Assembly (NCBI RefSeq): GCF_000019725.1
Contig: NC_010505.1
Coordinates: forward strand, 2,979,001-3,043,000
Reading direction: 5' to 3'
DNA: 64,000 nucleotides
Origin: Methylobacterium radiotolerans JCM 2831
Lineage (GTDB): Bacteria; Pseudomonadota; Alphaproteobacteria; Rhizobiales; Beijerinckiaceae
Shown here: positions 57,053-64,000 of the stretch, piece by piece
Numbering within the stretch: position 1 is the stretch's first letter
Layout of the letters: every line of letters starts with the position of its first letter
The notes under the pieces: model-generated
What the model was told of the DNA's origin: nothing
Databases searched by the model: none
Seen by the model: the letters and a program-made list of their open reading frames with translations, nothing else
Program-made: the position numbers and the translations under genes

Positions 57053-58639
57053 GTGCGCCCGCGGCGGCGCGACTGGCTGGCCGGCGCGATCGCCCTCGCG
57101 GCCGTGCGGCCCGCCCGCGCGGCCGACGCGCTCTACCGGCGCGGCAACGACGCCGATCCCGAGACGCTGGACCCGCACCGCTCGTCCACGGTCGCGGAGG
57201 CGCACATCCTGCGCGACCTCTGCGACGGACTGCTCACCTACGACAACCGGGGCACGATCATCCCGGGCGCGGCGCGCGCCTGGTCCGTCTCCGAGGACGG
57301 GGTGAGCCTGCGTTTCGACCTGCGCCCCGACGGTCGCTGGTCGAACGGCGAGCCGGTCACCGCCGACGATTTCGTCTACGCGTTCCGCCGGATGCTCGAC
57401 CCGACGACGGCGGCGAAGTACGCCGAGATCCTGTTCCCGATCCGCAACGCCGCCGCCGTGAACCGCGGCGCGGCCCCGGCCGACGCCCTCGGCGTCGCCG
57501 CCGAGGGGCCGCTCCGGTTCGCGATCACCCTGGAACAGCCGACGCCCTACATCCTGGAGCTCCTGACCCATCAGACCGCGCTGCCGGTCCACCGGGCCTC
57601 GGTCGAGCGCTACGGCGACAGCTTCACCCGGCCGGGAAACCTCGTGACCAACGGACCCTACCGGCTCGCCGACCGGGTGCCGGGCGGCGCCATCACGCTG
57701 GAGGCCAACCCGCACCATCCGGATGCGGGAAGCCTCGCGATCCGACGCGTCGCCTTCCTGCCGACGCCCGACATCGCCGCGTCGGTGCGCCGCTACGCCG
57801 CCGGCGAGATCGACTCGCTCTCCGACCTGCCCGTCGACCAGATCGCCGACCTGCGCCGCCGCTTCGGGCCGCAGGTGGTTCTCGGCCCCTCGCTGGGGCT
57901 CGCGGCGCTGGTTGTGAACACGCGCAAAGCGCCGTTCTCGGACCGGCGCGTCCGCCGGGCGCTGTCGCTCGTCATCGACCGCGAGTACCTCGCCGACGGG
58001 CTCAACGGCGGCACGATGAGCCCGGCCTACTCCCTGTGCCCGCCCGGCCTCGACAATTATCGGACGCCCCCCGAGACCGAGGGCCGCCTCGGCCTGCCGA
58101 TCGATCACGAGGCGGAGGCGCGCCGGCTGCTCGCGGAGGCGGGATTCGGGCCCGACCGGCCGCTCACCGTGGAATACCGGTTCAACATCAGCGACAACAA
58201 CCGCACCATCGCGGTGGCGATCGGCGAGATGTGGCGCGACCTCGGGATCGTGACCCGCTTCGTCTACACGGACGCGAAGACGCATTTCGCCTACCTGCGC
58301 GACGGCGGCGATTTCGACGTCGCCCGCTACAGCTGGATCGCCGACTATTCCGATCCGCAGAACTTCCTGTTCCTGCTCCAGAGCGGGAACGACGGCATGA
58401 ATGCCGGCCACTGGTCGGACCCCGCCTACGACGCCCTGATGGCGCGAGCCGCCACCGAGCGCGACCTCGCCCGCCGGGCCGGCCTGCTCTACGACGCGGA
58501 GGCGATCGCGCTGCGCGAGCTGCCCTGGATCCCGCTGATGCACTACCGCTCGAAGGCGCTGATCGCGCCGCGGCTGCACGGCTATCACCCGAACCTGCGC
58601 AACGCCGCGCCGACCCGCTTCATGAGGCTCGACGCGTGA
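57053..58639 (+). CDS. peptide-type ABC transporter solute-binding protein
   Basis: Periplasmic binding protein of 528 residues, SBP_bac_5 family. The GTG at 57053 follows the previous stop by 2 bp. The N-terminus RRRDWLAGAIALAAVRPARA-AD is a twin-arginine-like signal. The mature part begins LYRRGNDADPETLDPHRSSTV, has RWSNGEPVTADDFVYAFRRMLDP and FSDRRVRRALSLVIDREYLADG, all standard in OppA/MppA-type proteins. Ligand could be peptides, murein peptides or haem; the HbpS-type gene next door hints at haem but does not prove it. Its stop overlaps the next gene's start (GTGA). Confidence 0.9.
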   Translation: MRPRRRDWLAGAIALAAVRPARAADALYRRGNDADPETLDPHRSSTVAEAHILRDLCDGLLTYDNRGTIIPGAARAWSVSEDGVSLRFDLRPDGRWSNGEPVTADDFVYAFRRMLDPTTAAKYAEILFPIRNAAAVNRGAAPADALGVAAEGPLRFAITLEQPTPYILELLTHQTALPVHRASVERYGDSFTRPGNLVTNGPYRLADRVPGGAITLEANPHHPDAGSLAIRRVAFLPTPDIAASVRRYAAGEIDSLSDLPVDQIADLRRRFGPQVVLGPSLGLAALVVNTRKAPFSDRRVRRALSLVIDREYLADGLNGGTMSPAYSLCPPGLDNYRTPPETEGRLGLPIDHEAEARRLLAEAGFGPDRPLTVEYRFNISDNNRTIAVAIGEMWRDLGIVTRFVYTDAKTHFAYLRDGGDFDVARYSWIADYSDPQNFLFLLQSGNDGMNAGHWSDPAYDALMARAATERDLARRAGLLYDAEAIALRELPWIPLMHYRSKALIAPRLHGYHPNLRNAAPTRFMRLDA

Positions 58640-59559
58640 TCCGCTTCATCCTGCGCCGCCTCCTCCAGGCCGTGCCGACGCTGCTCGCCGTGGTGACCGT
58701 CAGCTTCTTCCTGATGCGGCTCGCCCCGGGCGGGCCGTTCGACCTGGAGCGGCCGCTGGCGCCCGCCGCCCTGGAGAACCTGCGCCGGGTCTACGGCCTC
58801 GACCGGCCGCTGATCGCGCAGTTCGGCAGCTACCTCGCGGCGCTGGCGCGGGGCGATCTGGGACCCTCCTTCTCGTTCCGCGACCAGACCGTCCTCGGCC
58901 TGATCGCCCGGGGCCTGCCCGTCTCCGCGACGCTCGGCGTCCTCGCCCTCGCGCTGGCCACCGCGCTCGGCGTCGGGCTCGGGATCGCGGGGGCGCTCCG
59001 GCGCGGCGGGTTCGTCGACCGGCTGCTCGGCGTCGGGGCCGCCCTGACCCTCTCGCTGCCGAGCTTCGTCGTCGCGCCGCTGCTCCAGATCGCCTTCGGG
59101 CTGACCCTGCGCTGGCTGCCGCTCGGCGGCTGGAACGACGGCGCGCCGAGCCATCTGATCCTGCCGGTGGTGACCCTGGCCCTGCCGCAGGTCGGTGCCC
59201 TGGCCCGGCTCACCCGGACCTCGCTGGCCGAGGCCCTGCGGACGCAGCCGGTCCGCACCATGCGCAGCCTCGGCCTGCCGCCGGCCCGCGTCGCCCGGCA
59301 CGCCCTGCGGGGGGCGCTGCTGCCGGTGGTGGCCTATCTCGGGCCGCTCGCGGCGGCCCTGCTCACCGGCTCGGTGGTGGTGGAGACGATCTTCGGGCTG
59401 CCGGGCATCGGGCGGTACTTCGTGGAGGGCGCGCTCAACCGCGACTACACGCTGGTCATGGGCACGGTCCTGCTCGTCGCCGGGCTGGTGATCCTGCTCA
59501 ACCTCGCCGCCGACCTCGCCTGCGCGTGGCTCGACCCGCGCCTCCGGGTGGCGGCGTGA
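58636..59559 (+). CDS. peptide-type ABC transporter permease, OppB type
   Basis: Permease of 307 residues starting at a GTG overlapping the binding-protein stop. RFILRRLLQAVPTLLAVVTVSFFLMRLAPGGPF is the classic DppB start. The EAA-type cytoplasmic loop is TQPVRTMRSLGLPPARVARHALRGALLPVVAYLG. VVVETIFGLPGIGRYFVEGALNRDY is another hallmark. The stop overlaps the next GTG. The chain of GTG starts and GTGA overlaps suggests tight translational coupling. Confidence 0.92.
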   Translation: MIRFILRRLLQAVPTLLAVVTVSFFLMRLAPGGPFDLERPLAPAALENLRRVYGLDRPLIAQFGSYLAALARGDLGPSFSFRDQTVLGLIARGLPVSATLGVLALALATALGVGLGIAGALRRGGFVDRLLGVGAALTLSLPSFVVAPLLQIAFGLTLRWLPLGGWNDGAPSHLILPVVTLALPQVGALARLTRTSLAEALRTQPVRTMRSLGLPPARVARHALRGALLPVVAYLGPLAAALLTGSVVVETIFGLPGIGRYFVEGALNRDYTLVMGTVLLVAGLVILLNLAADLACAWLDPRLRVAA

Positions 59560-60665
59560 CCGCGACCGCGACCGTGGCGGCGCCGGGTCCGGCCCGGCGC
59601 GCCGTCCTCCGGTTCGCGCGGGAGCGCACCGCCGTGGCGGCGCTCACCCTGCTGGTCCTGATCGCCCTCGCCTGCGTGATCGGCCCGGGCCTCACCGGCC
59701 ACGATCCCGAGCGCGCCTATCCGGACCTGCGCCAGCTCCCGGCCGGCCTCACCGCGCAGCCCGACGCCGCGCGTCTCCGGCCGGCGCTCGAGCGCCTGGC
59801 CTTCCGCATGCGCGCGCGGCTCGACGCGGTCGAGCGCGACGGCGACGCGATGCGGCTCACCCTGGGGTCCGACGCGGGCGTCGACCGCCGCAGCCTCGTC
59901 TACCTGCCGCGCTCGGCGCTGTTCGGGACGCCCGCCGTCCTGGAGGACCGGGACGGCGGGCGCGGCCTCGTCGTAGCAGTGCCGATCCGGCGCCTCCACT
60001 TCCCCCTCGGCACCGACATCCAGGGCCGCGACCTGCTGACCCGCTGCCTCGTCGCCGGACGGATCTCGCTGGCGATCGGGCTCGCGGCCAGCCTCGTCGC
60101 CCTGCTCATCGGTGTCGCCTGCGGCGCGACGGCGGGCTTCGTCGGGGGCGCCGTCGACGCCGCGATGATGCGCGTCGTCGACGTGCTCTACGCCCTCCCC
60201 TTCGTGTTCTTCGTGATCCTGCTGCTGGTGTTCTTCCGCCCGAGCCTGCTGCTCATGCTGGTGGCGATCGCCGCGGTGGAGTGGCTCGACATGGCCCGGG
60301 TGGTGCGCGCCGTGACCCTGTCGCTGCGCGAGCGCGACTTCGTCCGCGCCGCGCGGGCGCTCGGGCTCGGGACACCGCGCATCATCCTCCGGCACATCGT
60401 GCCCAACACCCTCGGCCCGGTGGTGGTGACCGCCACGCTGCTGGTGCCGCAGGTGATCCTGCTGGAGAGCTTCCTGTCGTTCCTCGGGCTCGGCGTGCAG
60501 GAGCCGCAGACCAGCTGGGGCGTCCTGATCGCCGAGGGCGCCCGCTCCATCGAGGCGGCGCCGCACCTGCTCGCGGCCCCGGCCGCCTTCCTGATCGCGA
60601 CCCTGGTGGCGCTCAACCTGATCGGCGACGGCCTCGCGGACGCGCTGGATCCCCGCGGGGACTGA
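59556..60665 (+). CDS. peptide-type ABC transporter permease, OppC type
   Basis: Permease of 369 residues, GTG start at 59556. One helix at about 29-50 is followed by an extracytoplasmic insertion of about 100 residues, after which FPLGTDIQGRDLLTRCLVAGRISLAIGL opens the core. The EAA loop is ERDFVRAARALGLGTPRIILRHIVPN. FLSFLGLGVQEPQTSWGVLIAEGA and LNLIGDGLADALDPRGD complete the DppC signature. No ATPase gene follows; the next gene is on the opposite strand, so the energy-coupling protein must come from elsewhere. Confidence 0.92.
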   Translation: MTATATVAAPGPARRAVLRFARERTAVAALTLLVLIALACVIGPGLTGHDPERAYPDLRQLPAGLTAQPDAARLRPALERLAFRMRARLDAVERDGDAMRLTLGSDAGVDRRSLVYLPRSALFGTPAVLEDRDGGRGLVVAVPIRRLHFPLGTDIQGRDLLTRCLVAGRISLAIGLAASLVALLIGVACGATAGFVGGAVDAAMMRVVDVLYALPFVFFVILLLVFFRPSLLLMLVAIAAVEWLDMARVVRAVTLSLRERDFVRAARALGLGTPRIILRHIVPNTLGPVVVTATLLVPQVILLESFLSFLGLGVQEPQTSWGVLIAEGARSIEAAPHLLAAPAAFLIATLVALNLIGDGLADALDPRGD

Positions 60666-60691
60666 GGCCGCGTCGGGCGGCGTACCCGGAC

Positions 60692-61648
60692 TCAGCCCAG
60701 GCGCCGGATCGGGCCACCGGCGAGCCAAGCCTCGATGTCCTCCACCGCCTGGGTGAAGAACGTCCGGTAGTTGCTGCGCGACACGTAGCCGAGATGCGGC
60801 ACGGCCAGCACGTTGGGCAGGCGCCGGAACGGGCTGTCGGCCGGAAGGGGCTCGGTCTCGAACACGTCGAGGCCGGCTCCCGCGATCCAGCCTTCCTCCA
60901 GGGCCTGGAGCAGCGCGGCCTGATCGACGATCGGCGCGCGCGAGGTGTTCACGAGAAAGGCGTCGCGGCGCATGCGGCGCAGCTCGGCCGCGCCGAGCAG
61001 GCCGCGCGTCCGGTCGCCCAGCACGAGGTGGATCGTGACGACGTCGCTCGCCTCCAGCAGGGCCTCCTTCGAGGCCGCCCGCTCCACCCCGGCGGCGGCG
61101 GCGCGGGCGTCGTCGAGATTCGGGCTCCAGGCGATCACCCGCATGCCGAAGGCGCGCCCGATCTCGGCCACCCGAGTCCCGATCTTCCCGAGGCCGAGGA
61201 CGCCGAGGGTCGCACCCGCGAGGTCGGAGCCGATCGTGCTCTGCCAGGGGCCGCCTGCCCGCAGGGTCAGGCTCTCCCGCGCCACGTGACGGGCCAGTCC
61301 GAGGATCAGCGCCCAGGTCAGCTCCGTCGGCGGCGTCGGGCTCGAATCCGTGCCGCAGACGACGACGTTGCGCGCCCTGGCCGCCGCGAGGTCGATGGCG
61401 AGGTTGCGCATGCCGCTGGTCACGAGCAGCTCGAGCCGGGGCAGCCGCTCCAGCAGCGCCGCCGGGAACGGCGTCCGCTCCCGCATGATCACGAGGATCT
61501 CGGCCTGCGCGATCCGCGCCACGAGATCGTCGGGATTCGCGATGTGCTGGGCGATCGCGGAGACGGCGACGCGGTCGGAGAGGCGCGTCCAGTCCGCGAG
61601 CGCGAGAGCCGCCTGCTGGTAATCGTCGAGGATCAGGCAGGTGCGCAT
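60692..61648 (-). CDS. D-2-hydroxyacid dehydrogenase family protein
   Basis: NAD(P)-dependent dehydrogenase of 318 residues. The dinucleotide motif is LGVLGLGKIGTRVAEIGRAFGMRVIAWSPN. The catalytic Arg is in VNTSRAPIVDQ, the Glu in DVFETEPLP and the His in VPHLGYVSR. The N-terminal substrate domain begins RTCLILDDYQQAAL. Glyoxylate/hydroxypyruvate reductase-type or related activity is possible; the sequence alone does not settle it. It converges with the OppC-type gene. Confidence 0.9.
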   Translation of the reverse strand: MRTCLILDDYQQAALALADWTRLSDRVAVSAIAQHIANPDDLVARIAQAEILVIMRERTPFPAALLERLPRLELLVTSGMRNLAIDLAAARARNVVVCGTDSSPTPPTELTWALILGLARHVARESLTLRAGGPWQSTIGSDLAGATLGVLGLGKIGTRVAEIGRAFGMRVIAWSPNLDDARAAAAGVERAASKEALLEASDVVTIHLVLGDRTRGLLGAAELRRMRRDAFLVNTSRAPIVDQAALLQALEEGWIAGAGLDVFETEPLPADSPFRRLPNVLAVPHLGYVSRSNYRTFFTQAVEDIEAWLAGGPIRRLG

Positions 61649-61717
61649 GAGAGGGGGTTAGGCCTCGGTGGAAGGTGCGTCAACGGTCGCCGTGCGACGA
61701 CGCGCGGCGCCCTGTTC

Positions 61718-63346
61718 CTAGGCGCCGGCCAGAGCCGCGAACGCTGCCGCCACGCCGGCGGCGCCGGGATCCTGGACACCGGCGAGGTCCCCGGCCGCCA
61801 GGTAGCTCGAGCGGCCCGCGCCGGCGCGCTCCATCCCGGCCGTGGCCTCGGCACCGGCCCGGGCGGCCGCCGCGGCGGCGGCCAGATCGCCGTTCTTCAG
61901 CGCCTCCACGGCTGGGATCAGGGCGTCGAGCAGGGTGCGGTCGCCGGCCTTAGCGCCGCCGTAGCCCTGGACGCGCGCCACCCCCTGCCCGAGAGCCTCG
62001 GGCCACGCGGCGCCGTCGGCGAGGGCCGAGGCCGTCGCGGCGAAGAAGATCGATCCGAGCACGCCGCTCGATCCGCCGACCGCGCGCCCGATCCGCTCGG
62101 CGAGCGCCCGGCACAGGGCCGCGGGTTCGGTCTGGGGCAGCCGGTCGAGATCGGCCTGGACGGCGCGGGCCGCGCCCGCGAAGGTCGTGCCGGCGTCGCC
62201 GTCGCCGACCTTGGCATCGAGGCTGTTCAGAGAACCCTCGGCCCGGATCAGGGCCTCGGCGACGGCCCGGATCCGGGCAGCGGTGACGGCGTCGTGCGAC
62301 GGCGCGAAGGCCTCGCCCGCGAGCCCCTCGGGCACCGGCCGCAGGATCGGCGGCTCGACCCGGACCGCCGCGGGCCAGGCCGGGACCGGGACGGGCTCCG
62401 ACAGGGCGCGCTCCAGCGCGTCGTCGAGCGGCAGGACCGACAGCGAGGCGCCGTGCATGTCGAGCGCCGTCATCAGCGGGGCGGGCCCGAGCAGCAGGCG
62501 GACGCGCCGGCCCAGATCGGTCGCGAGCACCGCCCGGGTGAGGATCTGCATCTCCAGGGCGGAGGCGGAGCCGAGATTGTTCACGAGCAGCGCCAGCCCG
62601 TCCGCGCCCGGGACGGACCGCGCGAGACGCTCGGCCATCATGCGGGCGAGCTCGCTGGCCTTGGGCAGGGCGATGCGCTCCGCGCCGGGCTCGCCGTGGA
62701 TACCGAGGCCGAGTTCGGCCTGCCCCTCCGCCAGCCGCTCGCTGCGCGCCGAGCCGGGGATCGTGCAGGTCGAGACCGCGATGCCGAGCGACTTCGCCGC
62801 CCCGGCGGCCCGGCGGGCGAGCGCCGCCACGGTCTCGAGCGGTTCTCCGGCCTCCGCGGCGTGACCCGCCACCTTGTGCACGAACAGCGTCCCGGCGACG
62901 CCGCGGGGCTGCTTGGCGTCCGGGAGGGCGATGTCGTCCGACACGATCACGGTCTCGACCTTGTGGCCCAGCGCCCGGGCGCGCTCGGCGGCGAGGCCGA
63001 AGTTCAACCGGTCGCCCGCGTAGTTCTTGATGACGAGCAGGCACCCGGCCGGTCCCGTCACCGCGAGGATCCCGGCCAGGACCGCGTCGACGCTCGGCGA
63101 GGCGAAGACGTCGCCGCAGACGGCGGCGCTCAGCAGGCCCGGCCCGACGAAGCCGGCATGGGCCGGCTCGTGACCGGAGCCGCCGCCGGAGACGACCGCG
63201 ACCTTCCCGGAATCCGGAGCGGCGCGGAGAACGACGCGGATGCCCGGGTCGCCGTCGAGCCGCGCCAAGCGTCCGCCGCTGGCCGCGACGAGGCCGTCGA
63301 CCGCATCGTTGACCAGGGTGGAGCGGGCGTCGATGAAATGGGCCAT
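61718..63346 (-). CDS. ATP-dependent dihydroxyacetone kinase (DhaK-DhaL fusion)
   Basis: Kinase of 542 residues with two domains. The DhaK part (about 1-330) has KVAVVSGGGSGHEPAHAGFVG and the substrate-binding histidine in ELGLGIHGEPGAER; the DhaL part (about 350-540) has SLNSLDAKVGDGDAGTTFAGAARA and GRAVGGSSGVLGSIFF, which bind Mg-ATP. Both in one chain mark the ATP-using type rather than the PTS-dependent type. It would phosphorylate dihydroxyacetone or glyceraldehyde. A sugar ABC permease gene lies upstream on the same strand across a REP-like element, so polyol use is likely. Confidence 0.93.
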   Translation of the reverse strand: MAHFIDARSTLVNDAVDGLVAASGGRLARLDGDPGIRVVLRAAPDSGKVAVVSGGGSGHEPAHAGFVGPGLLSAAVCGDVFASPSVDAVLAGILAVTGPAGCLLVIKNYAGDRLNFGLAAERARALGHKVETVIVSDDIALPDAKQPRGVAGTLFVHKVAGHAAEAGEPLETVAALARRAAGAAKSLGIAVSTCTIPGSARSERLAEGQAELGLGIHGEPGAERIALPKASELARMMAERLARSVPGADGLALLVNNLGSASALEMQILTRAVLATDLGRRVRLLLGPAPLMTALDMHGASLSVLPLDDALERALSEPVPVPAWPAAVRVEPPILRPVPEGLAGEAFAPSHDAVTAARIRAVAEALIRAEGSLNSLDAKVGDGDAGTTFAGAARAVQADLDRLPQTEPAALCRALAERIGRAVGGSSGVLGSIFFAATASALADGAAWPEALGQGVARVQGYGGAKAGDRTLLDALIPAVEALKNGDLAAAAAAARAGAEATAGMERAGAGRSSYLAAGDLAGVQDPGAAGVAAAFAALAGA

Positions 63347-63444
63347 GGCGTGACCTTCGATGGGGCCGGCCCGCGATTCTGCGCCGGCGGATCAGCGCGC
63401 ATTGTCCGCGCTGTCGAGCCCTGCTGGCAACGGTCTCCGTCCCC

Positions 63445-63521
63445 GCGAGCAGAGCGAAGCGATCCGGGCAGCGCCACGCCGACCGACGTCCCGCTGCCCT
63501 GGCTCGCTTTGCCGCGCTCGC
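63445..63521. repeat. REP-like intergenic palindromic element
   Basis: Arm 63445-63473 (starting GCGAGCAGAGCGAAGCGATC, ending GGGCAGCG) is an imperfect inverted copy of 63492-63521 (starting CGCTGCCC, ending GCGCTCGC), separated by 18 bp. It resembles scattered palindromic repeats of Methylobacterium, by memory. It lies in the gap between the sugar permease and the kinase genes. Confidence 0.6.
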
Positions 63522-63546
63522 TAGAACGATGGTCTGACGCGTCCCC

Positions 63547-64000
63547 TCACTCCTTCACGGCGCCGGTGAGCGCGGACACGTAGTACTCGACGAAGAACGA
63601 GTAGAGGATCACCAGCGGCAGCGAGCCGAGCAGCGCGCCGGCCATCAGCGAGCCCCACTTGTAGACGTCGCCGTCCACGAACTCGCTCACCACGGCGATG
63701 GGCACCGTCTTGTTCTGCGTCGAGGACAGGAAGGTCAGCGCGTAGATGAACTCGTTCCAGCACAGGGTCAGCGAGAAGATCCCCGCCGAGATCAGCCCCG
63801 GGAAGGCGAGCGGCAGGATGATCTTGGTGAGGATCTGCCACCGGCTGGCGCCGTCCATCAGCGCGCATTCCTCGAGCTCGTAGGGGATGGTCTTGAAGTA
63901 GCCCATCAGGAGCCAGGTCGAGAACGGGATCAGGATCGTCGGATAGGCGAGGATCAGGGCGATCGGCGAGTCGAACAGGCCGTAGGCCTGGATGATCGTG
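63547..64000 (-). CDS. sugar ABC transporter permease, MalG type (5' end outside window)
   Basis: The reading frame is open to the right edge on the minus strand; about 150 C-terminal residues are visible. The EAA loop is ECALMDGASRWQILTKIILPLAFPGL, preceded by LLMGYFKTIPYE. Further helices include AGIFSLTLCWNEFIYALTF and AGALLGSLPLVILYSFFVEYYVSALTGAVKE, typical of CUT1 permeases. It should be followed upstream of the window edge by a partner permease and a binding protein. Substrate is probably a carbohydrate or polyol. Confidence 0.93.
   Translation of the reverse strand, partial: TIIQAYGLFDSPIALILAYPTILIPFSTWLLMGYFKTIPYELEECALMDGASRWQILTKIILPLAFPGLISAGIFSLTLCWNEFIYALTFLSSTQNKTVPIAVVSEFVDGDVYKWGSLMAGALLGSLPLVILYSFFVEYYVSALTGAVKE

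Noticed and set aside
60281..63583. A 1100-codon plus-strand open frame over the hydroxyacid dehydrogenase and kinase genes
   Set aside because: Antisense artefact of high GC; no ribosome-binding site or recognisable motif.

Overview
The window looks like chromosome of a high-GC alphaproteobacterium, most likely Methylobacterium/Methylorubrum or a close Hyphomicrobiales relative. This is inferred from GC-rich codon use throughout, an HWE-type sensor kinase, a propionyl-CoA carboxylase beta subunit, a crtI-crtB carotenoid pair with a PpsR/CrtJ-type operator, a urease operon with fused gamma-beta subunits and a Tat-targeted phosphoesterase. There is no rRNA, CRISPR array, integrase or transposase, so this is core/accessory chromosome rather than a mobile island. 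Nearly every base belongs to a gene.

Layout. 1-1.7 kb: end of an oligopeptide ABC transporter (two permeases). 1.8-4.4 kb: HWE sensor kinase and a SelW/Rdx-like protein. 4.6-6.4 kb: tRNA-Val(CAC) and pccB. 6.4-8.6 kb: secreted protein, membrane protein, phosphoesterase. 8.8-10.6 kb: hemC and a PhzF-family isomerase. 10.7-13.6 kb: crtI-crtB and a small membrane protein. 13.7-15.2 kb: trimeric autotransporter. 15.5-18.3 kb: GDP-fucose synthase and two SGNH hydrolases. 18.3-22.5 kb: ilvD, ade and an Ohr/OsmC peroxidase with a palindromic operator. 22.6-26.5 kb: four-gene acyl-CoA catabolic module. 26.7-31.2 kb: RND efflux pump. 31.4-32.5 kb: small unknown genes. 32.5-39.8 kb: GNAT/cysteine-hydrolase operon, LysR regulator and ureAB-C-E-F-G. 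40.3-41.9 kb: DUF3311 protein plus sodium:solute symporter. 41.9-45.4 kb: polyamine-type ABC transporter behind a Crp/Fnr regulator. 45.7-49.8 kb: LpxC-like deacetylase, HD-GYP protein, ABC-F ATPase. 49.9-52.1 kb: dialkylglycine decarboxylase with divergent LysR. 52.2-56.4 kb: unknown protein, WcbI-like protein, alpha/beta hydrolase, RibD-like reductase. 56.6-60.7 kb: HbpS/GlcG protein plus peptide-type ABC transporter. 60.7-64 kb: 2-hydroxyacid dehydrogenase, dihydroxyacetone kinase and the end of a sugar ABC permease.

How the genes work together. Nitrogen scavenging is prominent: urease, a cysteine hydrolase, adenine deaminase, a polyamine-type importer and dialkylglycine decarboxylase. Organic-acid use is suggested by pccB, the CoA-transferase/acyl-CoA dehydrogenase/hydratase/SDR module and the symporter. 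Cell-surface functions include the autotransporter, fucose synthesis, SGNH hydrolases, the WcbI-like protein and a divergent LpxC paralogue. No single wholly new system is proven. The best candidates are the four-gene acyl-CoA module, the LpxC-like paralogue, the GNAT-hydrolase operon next to a ureD-less urease cluster, and several clean palindromic operators.
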